A program made the translations under genes and the position numbers. Source: Rugamonas sp. A1-17 (lineage in GTDB: Bacteria; Pseudomonadota; Gammaproteobacteria; Burkholderiales; Burkholderiaceae_D). From it: DNA of 64,000 bases. Positions 50,631 through 57,993 of this stretch are shown here, one piece after another; positions within the stretch are counted from its first letter, which is position 1; every line of letters begins with the position of its first letter. The stretch covers positions 52,906 to 116,905 of the forward strand of contig JAJLPB010000019.1 in the NCBI GenBank assembly GCA_025548565.1. The letters run 5' to 3'. Under the pieces are notes generated by a model. It was given only the letters and a program-made list of their open reading frames with translations, made no database searches and was not told the origin of the DNA.

Positions 50631-51131
50631 ATGAACTCATTCGCAAAAATTATGACCACCGCCGCTTTGCTCGCTACTGCTTCGTTTGCACAAGCGGCCT
50701 TCGATGACGTAGCCGTCGTCAAGAACGTCGAACCGATCTACACCGAGCAAATGCAACAGCAACAGCAGCAAGTTTGCAACGGCCCTGCAATGCAAATGGC
50801 AGATAGCCGGAGCAACACAGGCTCAGTGCTCGGCGGTATTGCTGGTGCTCTGCTGGGCAGCCGCATCGGTAATGGTAACGGCCGCATGGCTGCAACCGCC
50901 GCCGGGGCCGCCCTTGGTGCTATCACCGGTGACCGTGTCGACAATCGTCAAACGGTCGGCTCTGGCCAACAGTCGTGCCACTGGGAATCCGTTCCAGGTT
51001 CCTCGCGCGTCACCTCCTATTTGGTGACGTACGAATACCAAGGGCATCTTTTCCAAAGCACTATGCAGTACAACCCACTCCAAAATGGCAGCAACATGAT
51101 TCACGTCGCTGTCATGGCAACACCACGCTAA
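50631..51131 (+). CDS. Glycine-zipper (17 kDa antigen-like) envelope protein
   Basis: A 166-residue protein with a signal peptide (cleavage near AQA at 22), a polyGln run (residues 41-47), and a glycine-zipper helix pair (GSVLGGIAGALLGSRIGNGN then AAGAALGAITGDRV, about 64-102) of the type in 17-kDa surface antigen/SlyB-like proteins. The C-terminal beta-rich part has the pattern YLVTYEYQGHLFQSTMQYNP. Probably an outer-membrane-associated protein. There is no lipobox Cys. Confidence 0.65.
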   Translation: MNSFAKIMTTAALLATASFAQAAFDDVAVVKNVEPIYTEQMQQQQQQVCNGPAMQMADSRSNTGSVLGGIAGALLGSRIGNGNGRMAATAAGAALGAITGDRVDNRQTVGSGQQSCHWESVPGSSRVTSYLVTYEYQGHLFQSTMQYNPLQNGSNMIHVAVMATPR

Positions 51132-51151
51132 CCAACTTCCTACATCCGCTA

Positions 51152-51179
51152 CCCGGACACCGCCTTTGGCGATGTCCGG
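51152..51179 (+). terminator. Hairpin after 51131
   Basis: Arms CCGGACACCGCC and the GCGATGTCCGG region pair around TTTG. Imperfect stem, no T-run. Confidence 0.45.
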
Positions 51180-51242
51180 TGTCGGTTATTTTCATCTGCC
51201 GCTGCAGCTGAAAGTGACAATGCTCACTCTCCAATTTCACCC

Positions 51243-51255
51243 GCCGAACGTCGGC
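51243..51255 (+). promoter_or_regulatory. RBS-proximal hairpin before 51273
   Basis: GCCGA-ACG-TCGGC ends 17 bases before the ATG, followed by ATTTGGAGAAG (Shine-Dalgarno). Confidence 0.6.
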
Positions 51256-51272
51256 ATAAATTTGGAGAAGAA

Positions 51273-52109
51273 ATGATGGACCAAACACACCGCGAAACCG
51301 CAGACCGTTACGACATCGCAGTTCATATCATTGGCCTTCCATTCCGGGCCATGCAATCGGCGGCAAAAATGACCGCCCAGGCAGTCATCTCCCGCCGGCA
51401 AGAAATCAAACCAGGCGTTCAACAGACTCCTGTCCCTGAACAAAAATCCGAAGTTGCAGTCCGCCCAATTTTACGAGCGGCCGATCGCGTGCACAGCCAG
51501 ATGTACGGCCAGCAAAAAGTTTGCTTCTATCACTACGGCAAGGAGCAGGTAATTAAGGCCACAGCACGTCGCGATGGCAAGGCTAAGGACGTATTTTTCA
51601 CGCCAGAGGTAGCGGTCCAACATTCGCTCCCTTTCAGCATGGAGGGGGCAACTTTATGGGTTGGCGAATTTGGCTTCAAGCAGGGGATAGCAACATCGAT
51701 TGCACTCCCGTATGTACGAACGGAAACCGTCATCAACGAAGTCCCGACAAAGGCGATCGTGGAAGCACCAGCACAAGCACCAGCTGCATCTGAGTCGTTG
51801 CCCACTCGCAGCGAGAGCATTAAGTCAAAGCGACCTTTTGAAGGCACTGTCGTGTCTTTTGGTCCGACGCAACGCAACGGGCTAAATGGCAAGCCACCGT
51901 ACATGACGTACTGCCTGAAACTGATCAGCAATCTCACCGGTGAACGCGAGTTCATAGGGGAGCAACTAGCTGAACTCGTCGACCAGTATGGACTCAAGAA
52001 GGATCAATTGGTTCGACTTCATCCACTTGGCAGACGACCGTTCCAGGTGGTGGAAAACGGAAAACCGCAAGATCGGCATCGAAACGAATACTCAATCGAA
52101 ATTCTTTGA
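51273..52109 (+). CDS. Plasmid protein with C-terminal OB-like domain
   Basis: A 278-residue protein. The C-terminal 90 residues (from KRPFEGTVVSFGPT to RRPFQVV) resemble the small domain found at the end of conjugative relaxases and primases: a strand pattern with G-x-V-x-x-F-G, then G-E-x-x-x-x-G-x-x-L, then a G-R-x-P-F-x-V ending. The N-terminal 200 residues are not recognised and include a Pro/Ala-rich linker (near 150-175). A role in plasmid DNA processing is possible but inferred. Shine-Dalgarno TTGGAG. Confidence 0.5.
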   Translation: MMDQTHRETADRYDIAVHIIGLPFRAMQSAAKMTAQAVISRRQEIKPGVQQTPVPEQKSEVAVRPILRAADRVHSQMYGQQKVCFYHYGKEQVIKATARRDGKAKDVFFTPEVAVQHSLPFSMEGATLWVGEFGFKQGIATSIALPYVRTETVINEVPTKAIVEAPAQAPAASESLPTRSESIKSKRPFEGTVVSFGPTQRNGLNGKPPYMTYCLKLISNLTGEREFIGEQLAELVDQYGLKKDQLVRLHPLGRRPFQVVENGKPQDRHRNEYSIEIL

Positions 52110-52113
52110 TCGG

Positions 52114-52144
52114 CATCTCCCCGGCGTATGGGGAGATGTTTCTC
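52114..52144 (+). terminator. Terminator after 52109
   Basis: CATCTCCCC / GGGGAGATG perfect 9-bp stem with a 7-base loop, followed by TTTCTC. Confidence 0.65.
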
Positions 52145-52208
52145 TCAGCAAGTACCTAGTCTGACAAGTACGTTGTACCTGTCAGGCCTCCAGCCTCCCG
52201 CTTTTCTC

Positions 52209-52220
52209 CCGCCATCGCGG
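52209..52220 (+). promoter_or_regulatory. Leader hairpin upstream of 52279
   Basis: CCGC-CATC-GCGG resembles the RBS-proximal hairpins but lies 58 bases before the ATG at 52279, which has its own TTAGGAGCC. Confidence 0.4.
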
Positions 52221-52278
52221 AACGAAATATTTACACATTTTCAATACATCATCCAATCCCTTTTTTAGGAGCCACACT

Positions 52279-52551
52279 ATGCAACAGCAAAAGAAAAACG
52301 GTGACATCTTCGACTTTCTCTTGGCTGGGATCATCGCAATTGTTCCGATGCTCGCCATCCTGGCATGCCGCTTTGTCGTCTTCCCGCTGTTGAAGTGGGG
52401 CGGACGCAAACTGTGGCAAGCGATTTTGAAGCAACACGCCAAACCACGTACAACAAAGCAAAAGGAAGCTGCACTGGCGCCAAGCCTGCCTACGCCTGAG
52501 ATCTTCAAGGGCGCAGACAACCTCGCGCCAATGAAGCAGTTTCAGCTTTAA
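52279..52551 (+). CDS. Single-pass membrane protein, 90 aa
   Basis: One hydrophobic segment at about 13-36 (FLLAGIIAIVPMLAILACRF), followed by a strongly basic stretch (LKWGGRKLWQAILKQHAKPR) and a polar tail, so an N-out/C-in anchor is likely. Good Shine-Dalgarno. No family recognised. Confidence 0.55.
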   Translation: MQQQKKNGDIFDFLLAGIIAIVPMLAILACRFVVFPLLKWGGRKLWQAILKQHAKPRTTKQKEAALAPSLPTPEIFKGADNLAPMKQFQL

Positions 52552-52622
52552 AAAGCCCTCCCGCTCGTCCGACCAGGCCAGTGGAAGCAAAACCCATTCA
52601 ATGCTGTTGCACCTCAATCCCG

Positions 52623-52646
52623 CGGTTGGGCGACTTCGCCCAACCG
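52623..52646 (+). terminator. Hairpin between 52551 and the toxin-antitoxin operon
   Basis: CGGTTGGGCG / CGCCCAACCG perfect 10-bp stem with an ACTT loop. No T-run, though TTGAAAAG follows. Confidence 0.5.
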
Positions 52647-52649
52647 TCG

Positions 52650-52689
52650 TTGAAAAGTAACTAGCTGAATGTACAAAATTTGATACAAT
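52650..52689 (+). promoter_or_regulatory. Promoter of the HigBA-like operon
   Basis: TGATACAAT (52681-52689) is an extended -10 box; TTGAAA lies at 52650-52655. The short 5' leader ends at the ATG at 52705. Such operons are usually autorepressed by the antitoxin. Confidence 0.45.
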
Positions 52690-52704
52690 ATCGGAAGCAC
52701 ATAC

Positions 52705-53052
52705 ATGGCAGAAAAACCGATCAACTGGCGCGGCTCATCGCTACGGGATATCAAGGATGACGAAATTTTCACCCCGGCCGCTCGAAAAGAGGCCGGTCAC
52801 CAACTAAGCATCGTGCAGGTAGGCCTCGATCCCGACGACTGGAAGCCATTCGATATCGTAGGAATTGGCACGAAGGAAATTCGCATCAACTTGGACGATG
52901 GCTGGTTTCGAGTGATGTACGTCGCCAAGTTTCCTGAAGCGGTGTACGTATTGCATTGTTTTAGAAAAAAAACCGCTGCAACTAGCAAGAAAGACAAGGA
53001 CATCACAGCCGTACGTTACAAAGCCGTAGTCCAGGAACGGAGTAAAAAATGA
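52705..53052 (+). CDS. HigB-like (Gp49/DUF891) toxin
   Basis: A 115-residue protein of the phage-derived Gp49-like/HigB toxin type: DDWKPFDIVG, then FRVMYVAKFPEAVYVLHCFRKKTAATSKKD, the family's terminal beta-strands and Lys-rich segment. These toxins are RelE-fold ribosome-dependent mRNA endonucleases. The toxin-first order and the four-base ATGA overlap with the antitoxin are typical of higBA. It would stabilise the plasmid by killing plasmid-free cells. Confidence 0.8.
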   Translation: MAEKPINWRGSSLRDIKDDEIFTPAARKEAGHQLSIVQVGLDPDDWKPFDIVGIGTKEIRINLDDGWFRVMYVAKFPEAVYVLHCFRKKTAATSKKDKDITAVRYKAVVQERSKK

Positions 53053-53381
53053 GTATCGAAACAGCATCTGCGCATATCACACCCGCTGCCGGCAACGTCT
53101 TCGCTGATTTGGGATTTTCGCCCGAAGAAGCATCGTCGCTGAAGGTAGAGTCGCAACGGATTATTTCGGAAAAACTTGCCATCAAGGAGTCTTTGATGGC
53201 TGAACTAGCAGCTTGGATTGCAAGTAAGGATCTGAAGCAAACCGAGGCTGCGGAGATCCTGGGCGTGACGCGCCCACGCGTGTCTGATGTGGTTAACAAG
53301 AAATCCATAAAATTCACGATTGACTCGTTAGTGGATATGCTGGCCAGGACAGGAAAGCAGGTTCAGTTTTCTGTCGGGTAG
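53049..53381 (+). CDS. HigA-like HTH antitoxin
   Basis: A 110-residue protein with an XRE-type helix-turn-helix at about 52-85 (KDLKQTEAAEILGVTRPRVSD). The N-terminal 45 residues would bind the toxin. ATG overlaps the toxin stop. It neutralises the toxin and represses the operon. A bidirectional terminator follows. Confidence 0.8.
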   Translation: MSIETASAHITPAAGNVFADLGFSPEEASSLKVESQRIISEKLAIKESLMAELAAWIASKDLKQTEAAEILGVTRPRVSDVVNKKSIKFTIDSLVDMLARTGKQVQFSVG

Positions 53382-53432
53382 CTATCTCAATAACTATCGT
53401 TGTGCCTACAAATTAATCGTAGGTCTTTAACT

Positions 53433-53471
53433 AAAAACCCCCATTTCGCAATTGCGAAAGTGGGGGTTTTT
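53433..53471. terminator. Bidirectional terminator after higBA-like operon
   Basis: AAAAACCCCCA and TGGGGGTTTTT arms flank a TTCGCAATTGCGAA inner palindrome. It closes the plus-strand backbone block and the minus-strand block to its right. Confidence 0.8.
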
Positions 53472-53608
53472 CTATTTGTGGACATGAGAATTTTCAGAGG
53501 TCTTGGACGATAAATTTCGGCGCCGCATTGCTGGGTATCCCCTTGCCGACATGATCCCGGGCGATGGGGCAGGGCCAACGTAACCAATCGGGCGTGCGCC
53601 GATCCAAC

Positions 53609-53977
53609 TTATCTGTAGGAGAAGCTACGAAACATCATGCCGGAAACAGCTGCTCCTATGAGTGCCCAAGGGGCCATAGACGGGGCAACAAAAATAAGTG
53701 CTACCCCTGCTACCCAAATAGATACCGCCGGTACAAGTGATTTAACACTCATTAACAGGACTGCCAGAATCGATATCACCTGCATGACTACCAAAAACGC
53801 ACTGGATGTTATCCAAGAAGTAATTTCCAATTCCGGGCCCAGGACGCCGCTTTTGAGGATTGCGTAACTTCCCCATACGCCCAGCAAACCAAGAAGACCA
53901 TTCGCAATGGGCGATATTGCGAACGCCTCTTTTACAGTAGCCCTGAAAAGCACCTTCGTGTATTTGTCAAATCGCAT
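53609..53977 (-). CDS. Polytopic membrane protein, 122 aa
   Basis: Four hydrophobic segments (about 23-43, 52-72, 74-92 and 94-112) after a basic N-terminus. Probably an inner-membrane protein with no soluble domain. The start has AGGATCATAT upstream. It lies downstream of the FlhC-like gene on the same strand (73 bases). No family recognised. Confidence 0.55.
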   Translation of the reverse strand: MRFDKYTKVLFRATVKEAFAISPIANGLLGLLGVWGSYAILKSGVLGPELEITSWITSSAFLVVMQVISILAVLLMSVKSLVPAVSIWVAGVALIFVAPSMAPWALIGAAVSGMMFRSFSYR

Positions 53978-54050
53978 TAGTATATGATCCTTACGCTGGC
54001 GGCCGGCCAGCTCCGGGCGCCACCAGGCGCGTTTTCAACACAAGAACTTC

Positions 54051-54584
54051 TTAATGTGACTTGCACTCGTAATTCATGAGGTGTTCTTCCACTAAATGTG
54101 GGACACGACACTTGCGGCAGTTCACCACCTTGACGTTATCTTGAGCGAACTTTGAGGAACTGCCGTTCGGTATGCCACGCCAACCATAGCCGTATCCAGT
54201 ACCGACCAGCAGATTGAATCGCTCGATGCTAACCAGGGCGGTAGCGGAGTCTTTACCCGTAACGCGTAAGTACGTGCTGTAGGCAATGACAAACGCCAAC
54301 CCGTGCGAGTCTGGCTTGGGCTCCAATCGGGCTCGATACTTGGCATATACCAGAAGCAGGAAAGCTGCGTGCTGCCGCTGCTCTTGAGTCCGAAGCAACC
54401 ACTTGTGGTCCTTAGGCGTCTGCCCAGACGGCGAACGTTCTCCGCGCGCCATCGCATGAGCTGCGCTCGAGTCCGAAGGTCTAGTCCTGGCCACCGCCGT
54501 AATCGTCACCGCTCGCGCGCCAAGGTTGGCGAGAGCCCTAGCAACCGCCAATTTTGAAGCGTAGGCTTCAGTAATATAGGTCAT
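54051..54584 (-). CDS. FlhC-like transcriptional activator subunit (AcaC/SetC type)
   Basis: A 177-residue protein. The N-terminal part follows FlhC: an Ala/Leu-rich first helix with LANLGARAVTI, then GERSPSGQTPKD (PSG loop) and QRQHAAFLLLVY. The C-terminal zinc motif shows CRKC (157-160 region) and a final Cys in NYECKSH; one Cys of the canonical four seems missing. The FlhD-like gene lies 11 bases upstream on the same strand. Such pairs on IncC plasmids and SXT elements (acaDC, setDC) switch on conjugation genes. Confidence 0.7.
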   Translation of the reverse strand: MTYITEAYASKLAVARALANLGARAVTITAVARTRPSDSSAAHAMARGERSPSGQTPKDHKWLLRTQEQRQHAAFLLLVYAKYRARLEPKPDSHGLAFVIAYSTYLRVTGKDSATALVSIERFNLLVGTGYGYGWRGIPNGSSSKFAQDNVKVVNCRKCRVPHLVEEHLMNYECKSH

Positions 54585-54595
54585 GGCTGATTCGC

Positions 54596-54958
54596 CTACA
54601 TTGAAGCTTTAAGTGAGACTGGAGCGCCGAAAGTCTTCAGCAGTGCTTGGAGCGCAGCATTGGCGTTGTCGGGATTGTTGAGGGCATCATCAAATTCGGG
54701 TTCGGCCAAGCGGAGGGTAAATATTGGGACGCTGGTATGAAGTAACTCCAACATCCGGGAAGGGGACATGTCGGCGATTTTCTGGAGCGTCGCGCGATTG
54801 CAGCCCATCAAATTTTCAGCCAACGCGTCATCGAATGCCATCATCTTGCGCACCACATCGATGATCGCCTTGTTGGCGTGTTCAATTGCGGTCACTACAG
54901 AAGCATGTGAATCGAGAACAACTTGCGCATCCGGTGTTGCTTGCATAAAACTATTCAT
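54596..54958 (-). CDS. FlhD-like transcriptional activator subunit (AcaD/SetD type)
   Basis: A 120-residue helical protein whose middle (NKAIIDVVRKMMAFDDALAEN, then LMGCNRATLQKIADMSPSRML) matches the FlhD pattern of helices ending in a turn before 'L..L', followed by the P-x-F-x-L-R-L tail. The neighbouring FlhC-like gene supports the call. Together they would form a heteromeric activator. AATACATG-type start context; no strong Shine-Dalgarno is visible. Confidence 0.65.
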   Translation of the reverse strand: MNSFMQATPDAQVVLDSHASVVTAIEHANKAIIDVVRKMMAFDDALAENLMGCNRATLQKIADMSPSRMLELLHTSVPIFTLRLAEPEFDDALNNPDNANAALQALLKTFGAPVSLKASM

Positions 54959-55002
54959 GTATTCCCCAAATCCGTTATCCGAAAGTCCTGCCCAACGCTC
55001 TC

Positions 55003-56052
55003 TTAAGCAGCTACTGAAGTTGCGTTGCGTAACTGCGTACCAAACTCGATCATCACGTCGGCCAGGCCGGCGACGGCCGCACGTTGAGCGGAGTTGGCGT
55101 TGACGATCATTTTGATTTTTGCCTGCGGATATTGGAGAAGAAAGCGGTCAGCCAGCGATTTGATTTCCTCAAACTCGGCCGTGCTCGTTTGGAGTTCAGT
55201 CACATTCGCTTGCAATGCTACCTGCTGGGCCACTAGCAACTCAGTAGCGCGCGCCACATCGCGTTCGCGCTGCTGAGCTTGTTCAAGCTTTAGGGTGGCA
55301 TCGGCGATCGCCGATTCGATGGTGGTATAACCAGCCGGAACTTTCGGCACTTCTTTTTCCGTCACGACAGTCTCTTGCTTCCTGAGCGTCGCAAGCTCCT
55401 CCTCCACTGCAAGGCGCTGTTCGGCCATTTTGCGCATTTGCTCGGTCGACGCCGCGATCTGGCTTTGAAGACGCAATTTCTCAACTTCACTCTGATCGCG
55501 GACCTTATCCAAGTCCTTCCGGGCACGGTCCGCTTCCGATTCCAACAGTGCGATACGAGCCTCCTGGTCGGTCTCATGGGCCGCGACCACACGCAAGATG
55601 ACGGCTTCGTTAATTTTTTCGCCGGCGGCCGCCAATTTGCGCACCTCTTCGACTACATTGCCGTCGGTGACTGGCGCAAACATGCGAAGCGCCCCTTGGG
55701 TGAAACGTCCACCCAGTGCCAAGTCAATGCGGCCCGCATCATCTGACAGATGGGTCGCCAACGCCTTGTAACTGGTGAGCATGCGTTGGACCTGGTACTT
55801 CTGTAGCCCCAACTCGCTTTGCACATACCCATAGAATTGGTCGCCGACGATCTCTTGCATCTGACCGAGTTTGATCGCCATAAAAACGAACTCGTTCTCG
55901 ACACGGCGCATCGAGGAGCGAATGTCAGTCAACAAGCCATACACTTCCATCTGCTTTTGACTGTCCAGCTCCGGCAAATGCACGTCAATCGTCATAGGGA
56001 GAGTAGTCTGGTCGTGCAAGTTCAGTACCGGAGAATTCATATCAAACCTCAA
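55003..56052 (-). CDS. DUF3102/KfrA-like coiled-coil protein
   Basis: A 349-residue protein. Residues 40-105 resemble DUF3102: FMAIKLGQMQEIVGDQFYGY and the adjoining helix (ELGLQKYQVQRMLTSY). A long coiled coil (about 155-290, many Glu, Lys, Arg, Gln heptads) follows. This plan suggests a DNA-binding plasmid regulator or segregation accessory. Start at MRFDMNSP (56052) or four codons later (56040). It precedes the flhDC-like pair on the same strand by 44 bases and may share its transcript. Confidence 0.6.
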   Translation of the reverse strand: MRFDMNSPVLNLHDQTTLPMTIDVHLPELDSQKQMEVYGLLTDIRSSMRRVENEFVFMAIKLGQMQEIVGDQFYGYVQSELGLQKYQVQRMLTSYKALATHLSDDAGRIDLALGGRFTQGALRMFAPVTDGNVVEEVRKLAAAGEKINEAVILRVVAAHETDQEARIALLESEADRARKDLDKVRDQSEVEKLRLQSQIAASTEQMRKMAEQRLAVEEELATLRKQETVVTEKEVPKVPAGYTTIESAIADATLKLEQAQQRERDVARATELLVAQQVALQANVTELQTSTAEFEEIKSLADRFLLQYPQAKIKMIVNANSAQRAAVAGLADVMIEFGTQLRNATSVAA

Positions 56053-56808
56053 AATTGCAAATCGTTGTCAAAAGTATGCAGCATTTGCCGCAAAGAAATG
56101 TATCGAATAGCGCGTAAAAATGACCCGCATTTGAAATGCTCACACCACCGGGACGATTTGCAACCCCAGTTTCGTTGTCGAAGGGCGGGGCGTGCACAAA
56201 ACCACTGAGTTTCAAGTCTCGGTAGGTGGGCCGTTCATGAAATCTGAAAGGCGTTTCCAAACCCGACACAGATCCGAGCACCTTGCCACTGGAGCCCGCG
56301 TGGCATAGTTCGGCAAAAATGACTCAACGCTATAGAGAGCAGTTGCTCGGTCTACGTGAAAAACACTCCTGTGAAATGCAGTCGCAATGTTGCCAAGCCA
56401 GACAGTGCTATTAATCAAGAGCAACATACTAACATGTTTTAACAACTAATGCCCACAGGAAATTATGGTGCAATGAAATGGATGGCGTGGTGCCGTAGCG
56501 AACGTGCCGCAACAACAAAACAATTACTAATCAAATACTTAGAAAACTTCTTCCAAAACCGTCTGTTTCTAAAGTGCGCGCTCAATGTAACCATTGGTTG
56601 TCACGAGGATAATATTTTCGCTAGGGAATGGGGCAAAAAATGTGATTCGAGGCATTTCATACAACCGATGTTGTATGAGTAGCCCTAACAAGACTGCGGG
56701 CTGCAGGTTGGGGTCATAGGGAGGAAATCTTAGTCAAAAGATTAATGCTCGGACTTTTCACCCTGATTTCGATGCGGGATCACTTTGACACCTAGTGATA
56801 ATCCGATC
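56053..56808. other. Long gap between divergent transfer and regulator genes
   Basis: About 750 AT-rich bases without a convincing gene. A 69-codon open frame (56473-56682 plus) has no ribosome site. This must hold the promoters for both the minus-strand regulators and the plus-strand transfer genes, and could hold the transfer origin, but I find no clear inverted repeat or nick-site motif. Confidence 0.35.
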
Positions 56809-57993
56809 ATGAACAACCTATTGCCCTCTAAAGAAGCCCTCGCGATGCTCATTGAAGCGGCGGAGCGCGTCGAAGAAATAAAAACAGCAGCTGGTGTCCC
56901 CCCGCAAGTGTTTGGGAATTTTTACCAGCCCGTGTTGGTGGCCTTTGCTGAAGCTACCCAAACTCTACCTCTGAGCAAAACGGCTTTTAGTCATACTGGC
57001 GGAGCCTTCGAGTTCGGGCTCATCGCTTGCATGATTGCGTTGCGCTACGCTAAGAGCCAAGTGTTTTTCCCAGACGTTGGTTCGGAAGAGCGTCGTGTGT
57101 TAGAGCCACAATGTCGGTATGCAGCGTTTGTCGCTACGCTCAGCAGCGCAGTCGCGATGGTCGCTCAAAGCGTCTCTATTCACACCGATAGCGAAGACGA
57201 CGACTACCACCCACTTGTATGCCCGGTGAGCTTACATCGGTGGCTACGGATAAATCCTGCAGCGAGGATGAAGTGGAAAGTTGGTGCTCAGCCATTGACG
57301 TCTGCCCAAGCCGCGGCGATCGCCGCACGGTTCATTCCAAATCACCTGCTGGACAAATTTGACTTACGCGTATCGTTGATGATATTCGGCGCTATCGCCC
57401 CCCAAGGCAGCTCCAATGGCGTTGAAACGACGATTGAGCGCGTAGTTCGTCAGACCATATCGAAAGTCATCGAACATCATGTCAAGGAAGGCCTGAAGCG
57501 CTACGAGAGCACACCCGATGCTCCAGTCATCAGTACGCAGAGCGTCAATGCCCTCGCTGAAAGCATGATTGCGGCTACGAAACCCATTGAACCAATTGAC
57601 ATCACGAAACCAGCTAGTGCTTCCACCACGCCGGCACCAGCACCAGCACCGGCACCGGCCGTAGTAGTGTCGGTGGCACCTGGCGTTAGCAGTGCTCCAC
57701 TGCTATCGACGAACGAATTCATGGCGAGACTTCCGCAAGCTTTGCGCGAATGGTTCTCCGCTGTTATAGCCGACCCGAACTACGAGACGGCAAAAACCCA
57801 CTTTGTCCAAAGCGAACTCGGCATTGAGATTCCTGCTGCCATGCTTGGCAAGTACGGCGTCAGCGGCCAAACAATTCAAAAACTGCTTAAGGATTCAAAC
57901 GTCATCATCGGACGCTCCGAATGCGGTCGACGATACGTGCTGGATCCGGCAATCAAAGAATATCTTATGACGGACTCTAGCAATGCCACGTGA
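56809..57993 (+). CDS. TraI_2/MobH-like relaxase-family protein lacking the HD metal ligands
   Basis: A 394-residue protein that aligns in layout with MOB_H TraI: GVPPQVFGNFYQPVLVAFAE, then LPLSKTAFSHTGGAFEFGL, then RYAAFVATLSSAVAMV, the places where TraI_2 has HHxxxGG...H and the HD motif. Here most of the histidines and the HD pair are absent. The C-terminal part (about 325-390) resembles the winged-helix TraI_2_C domain. A Pro/Ala repeat linker lies near 275-300. It is too short for a full TraI and overlaps traD by 11 bases. Start at the ATG at 56809; a TTG at 56785 is also possible. Confidence 0.6.
   Translation: MNNLLPSKEALAMLIEAAERVEEIKTAAGVPPQVFGNFYQPVLVAFAEATQTLPLSKTAFSHTGGAFEFGLIACMIALRYAKSQVFFPDVGSEERRVLEPQCRYAAFVATLSSAVAMVAQSVSIHTDSEDDDYHPLVCPVSLHRWLRINPAARMKWKVGAQPLTSAQAAAIAARFIPNHLLDKFDLRVSLMIFGAIAPQGSSNGVETTIERVVRQTISKVIEHHVKEGLKRYESTPDAPVISTQSVNALAESMIAATKPIEPIDITKPASASTTPAPAPAPAPAVVVSVAPGVSSAPLLSTNEFMARLPQALREWFSAVIADPNYETAKTHFVQSELGIEIPAAMLGKYGVSGQTIQKLLKDSNVIIGRSECGRRYVLDPAIKEYLMTDSSNAT

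Noticed and set aside
56473..56682. 69-codon plus-strand frame before the transfer genes
   Set aside because: No Shine-Dalgarno, unusual Cys/Trp composition, AT-rich non-coding surroundings.
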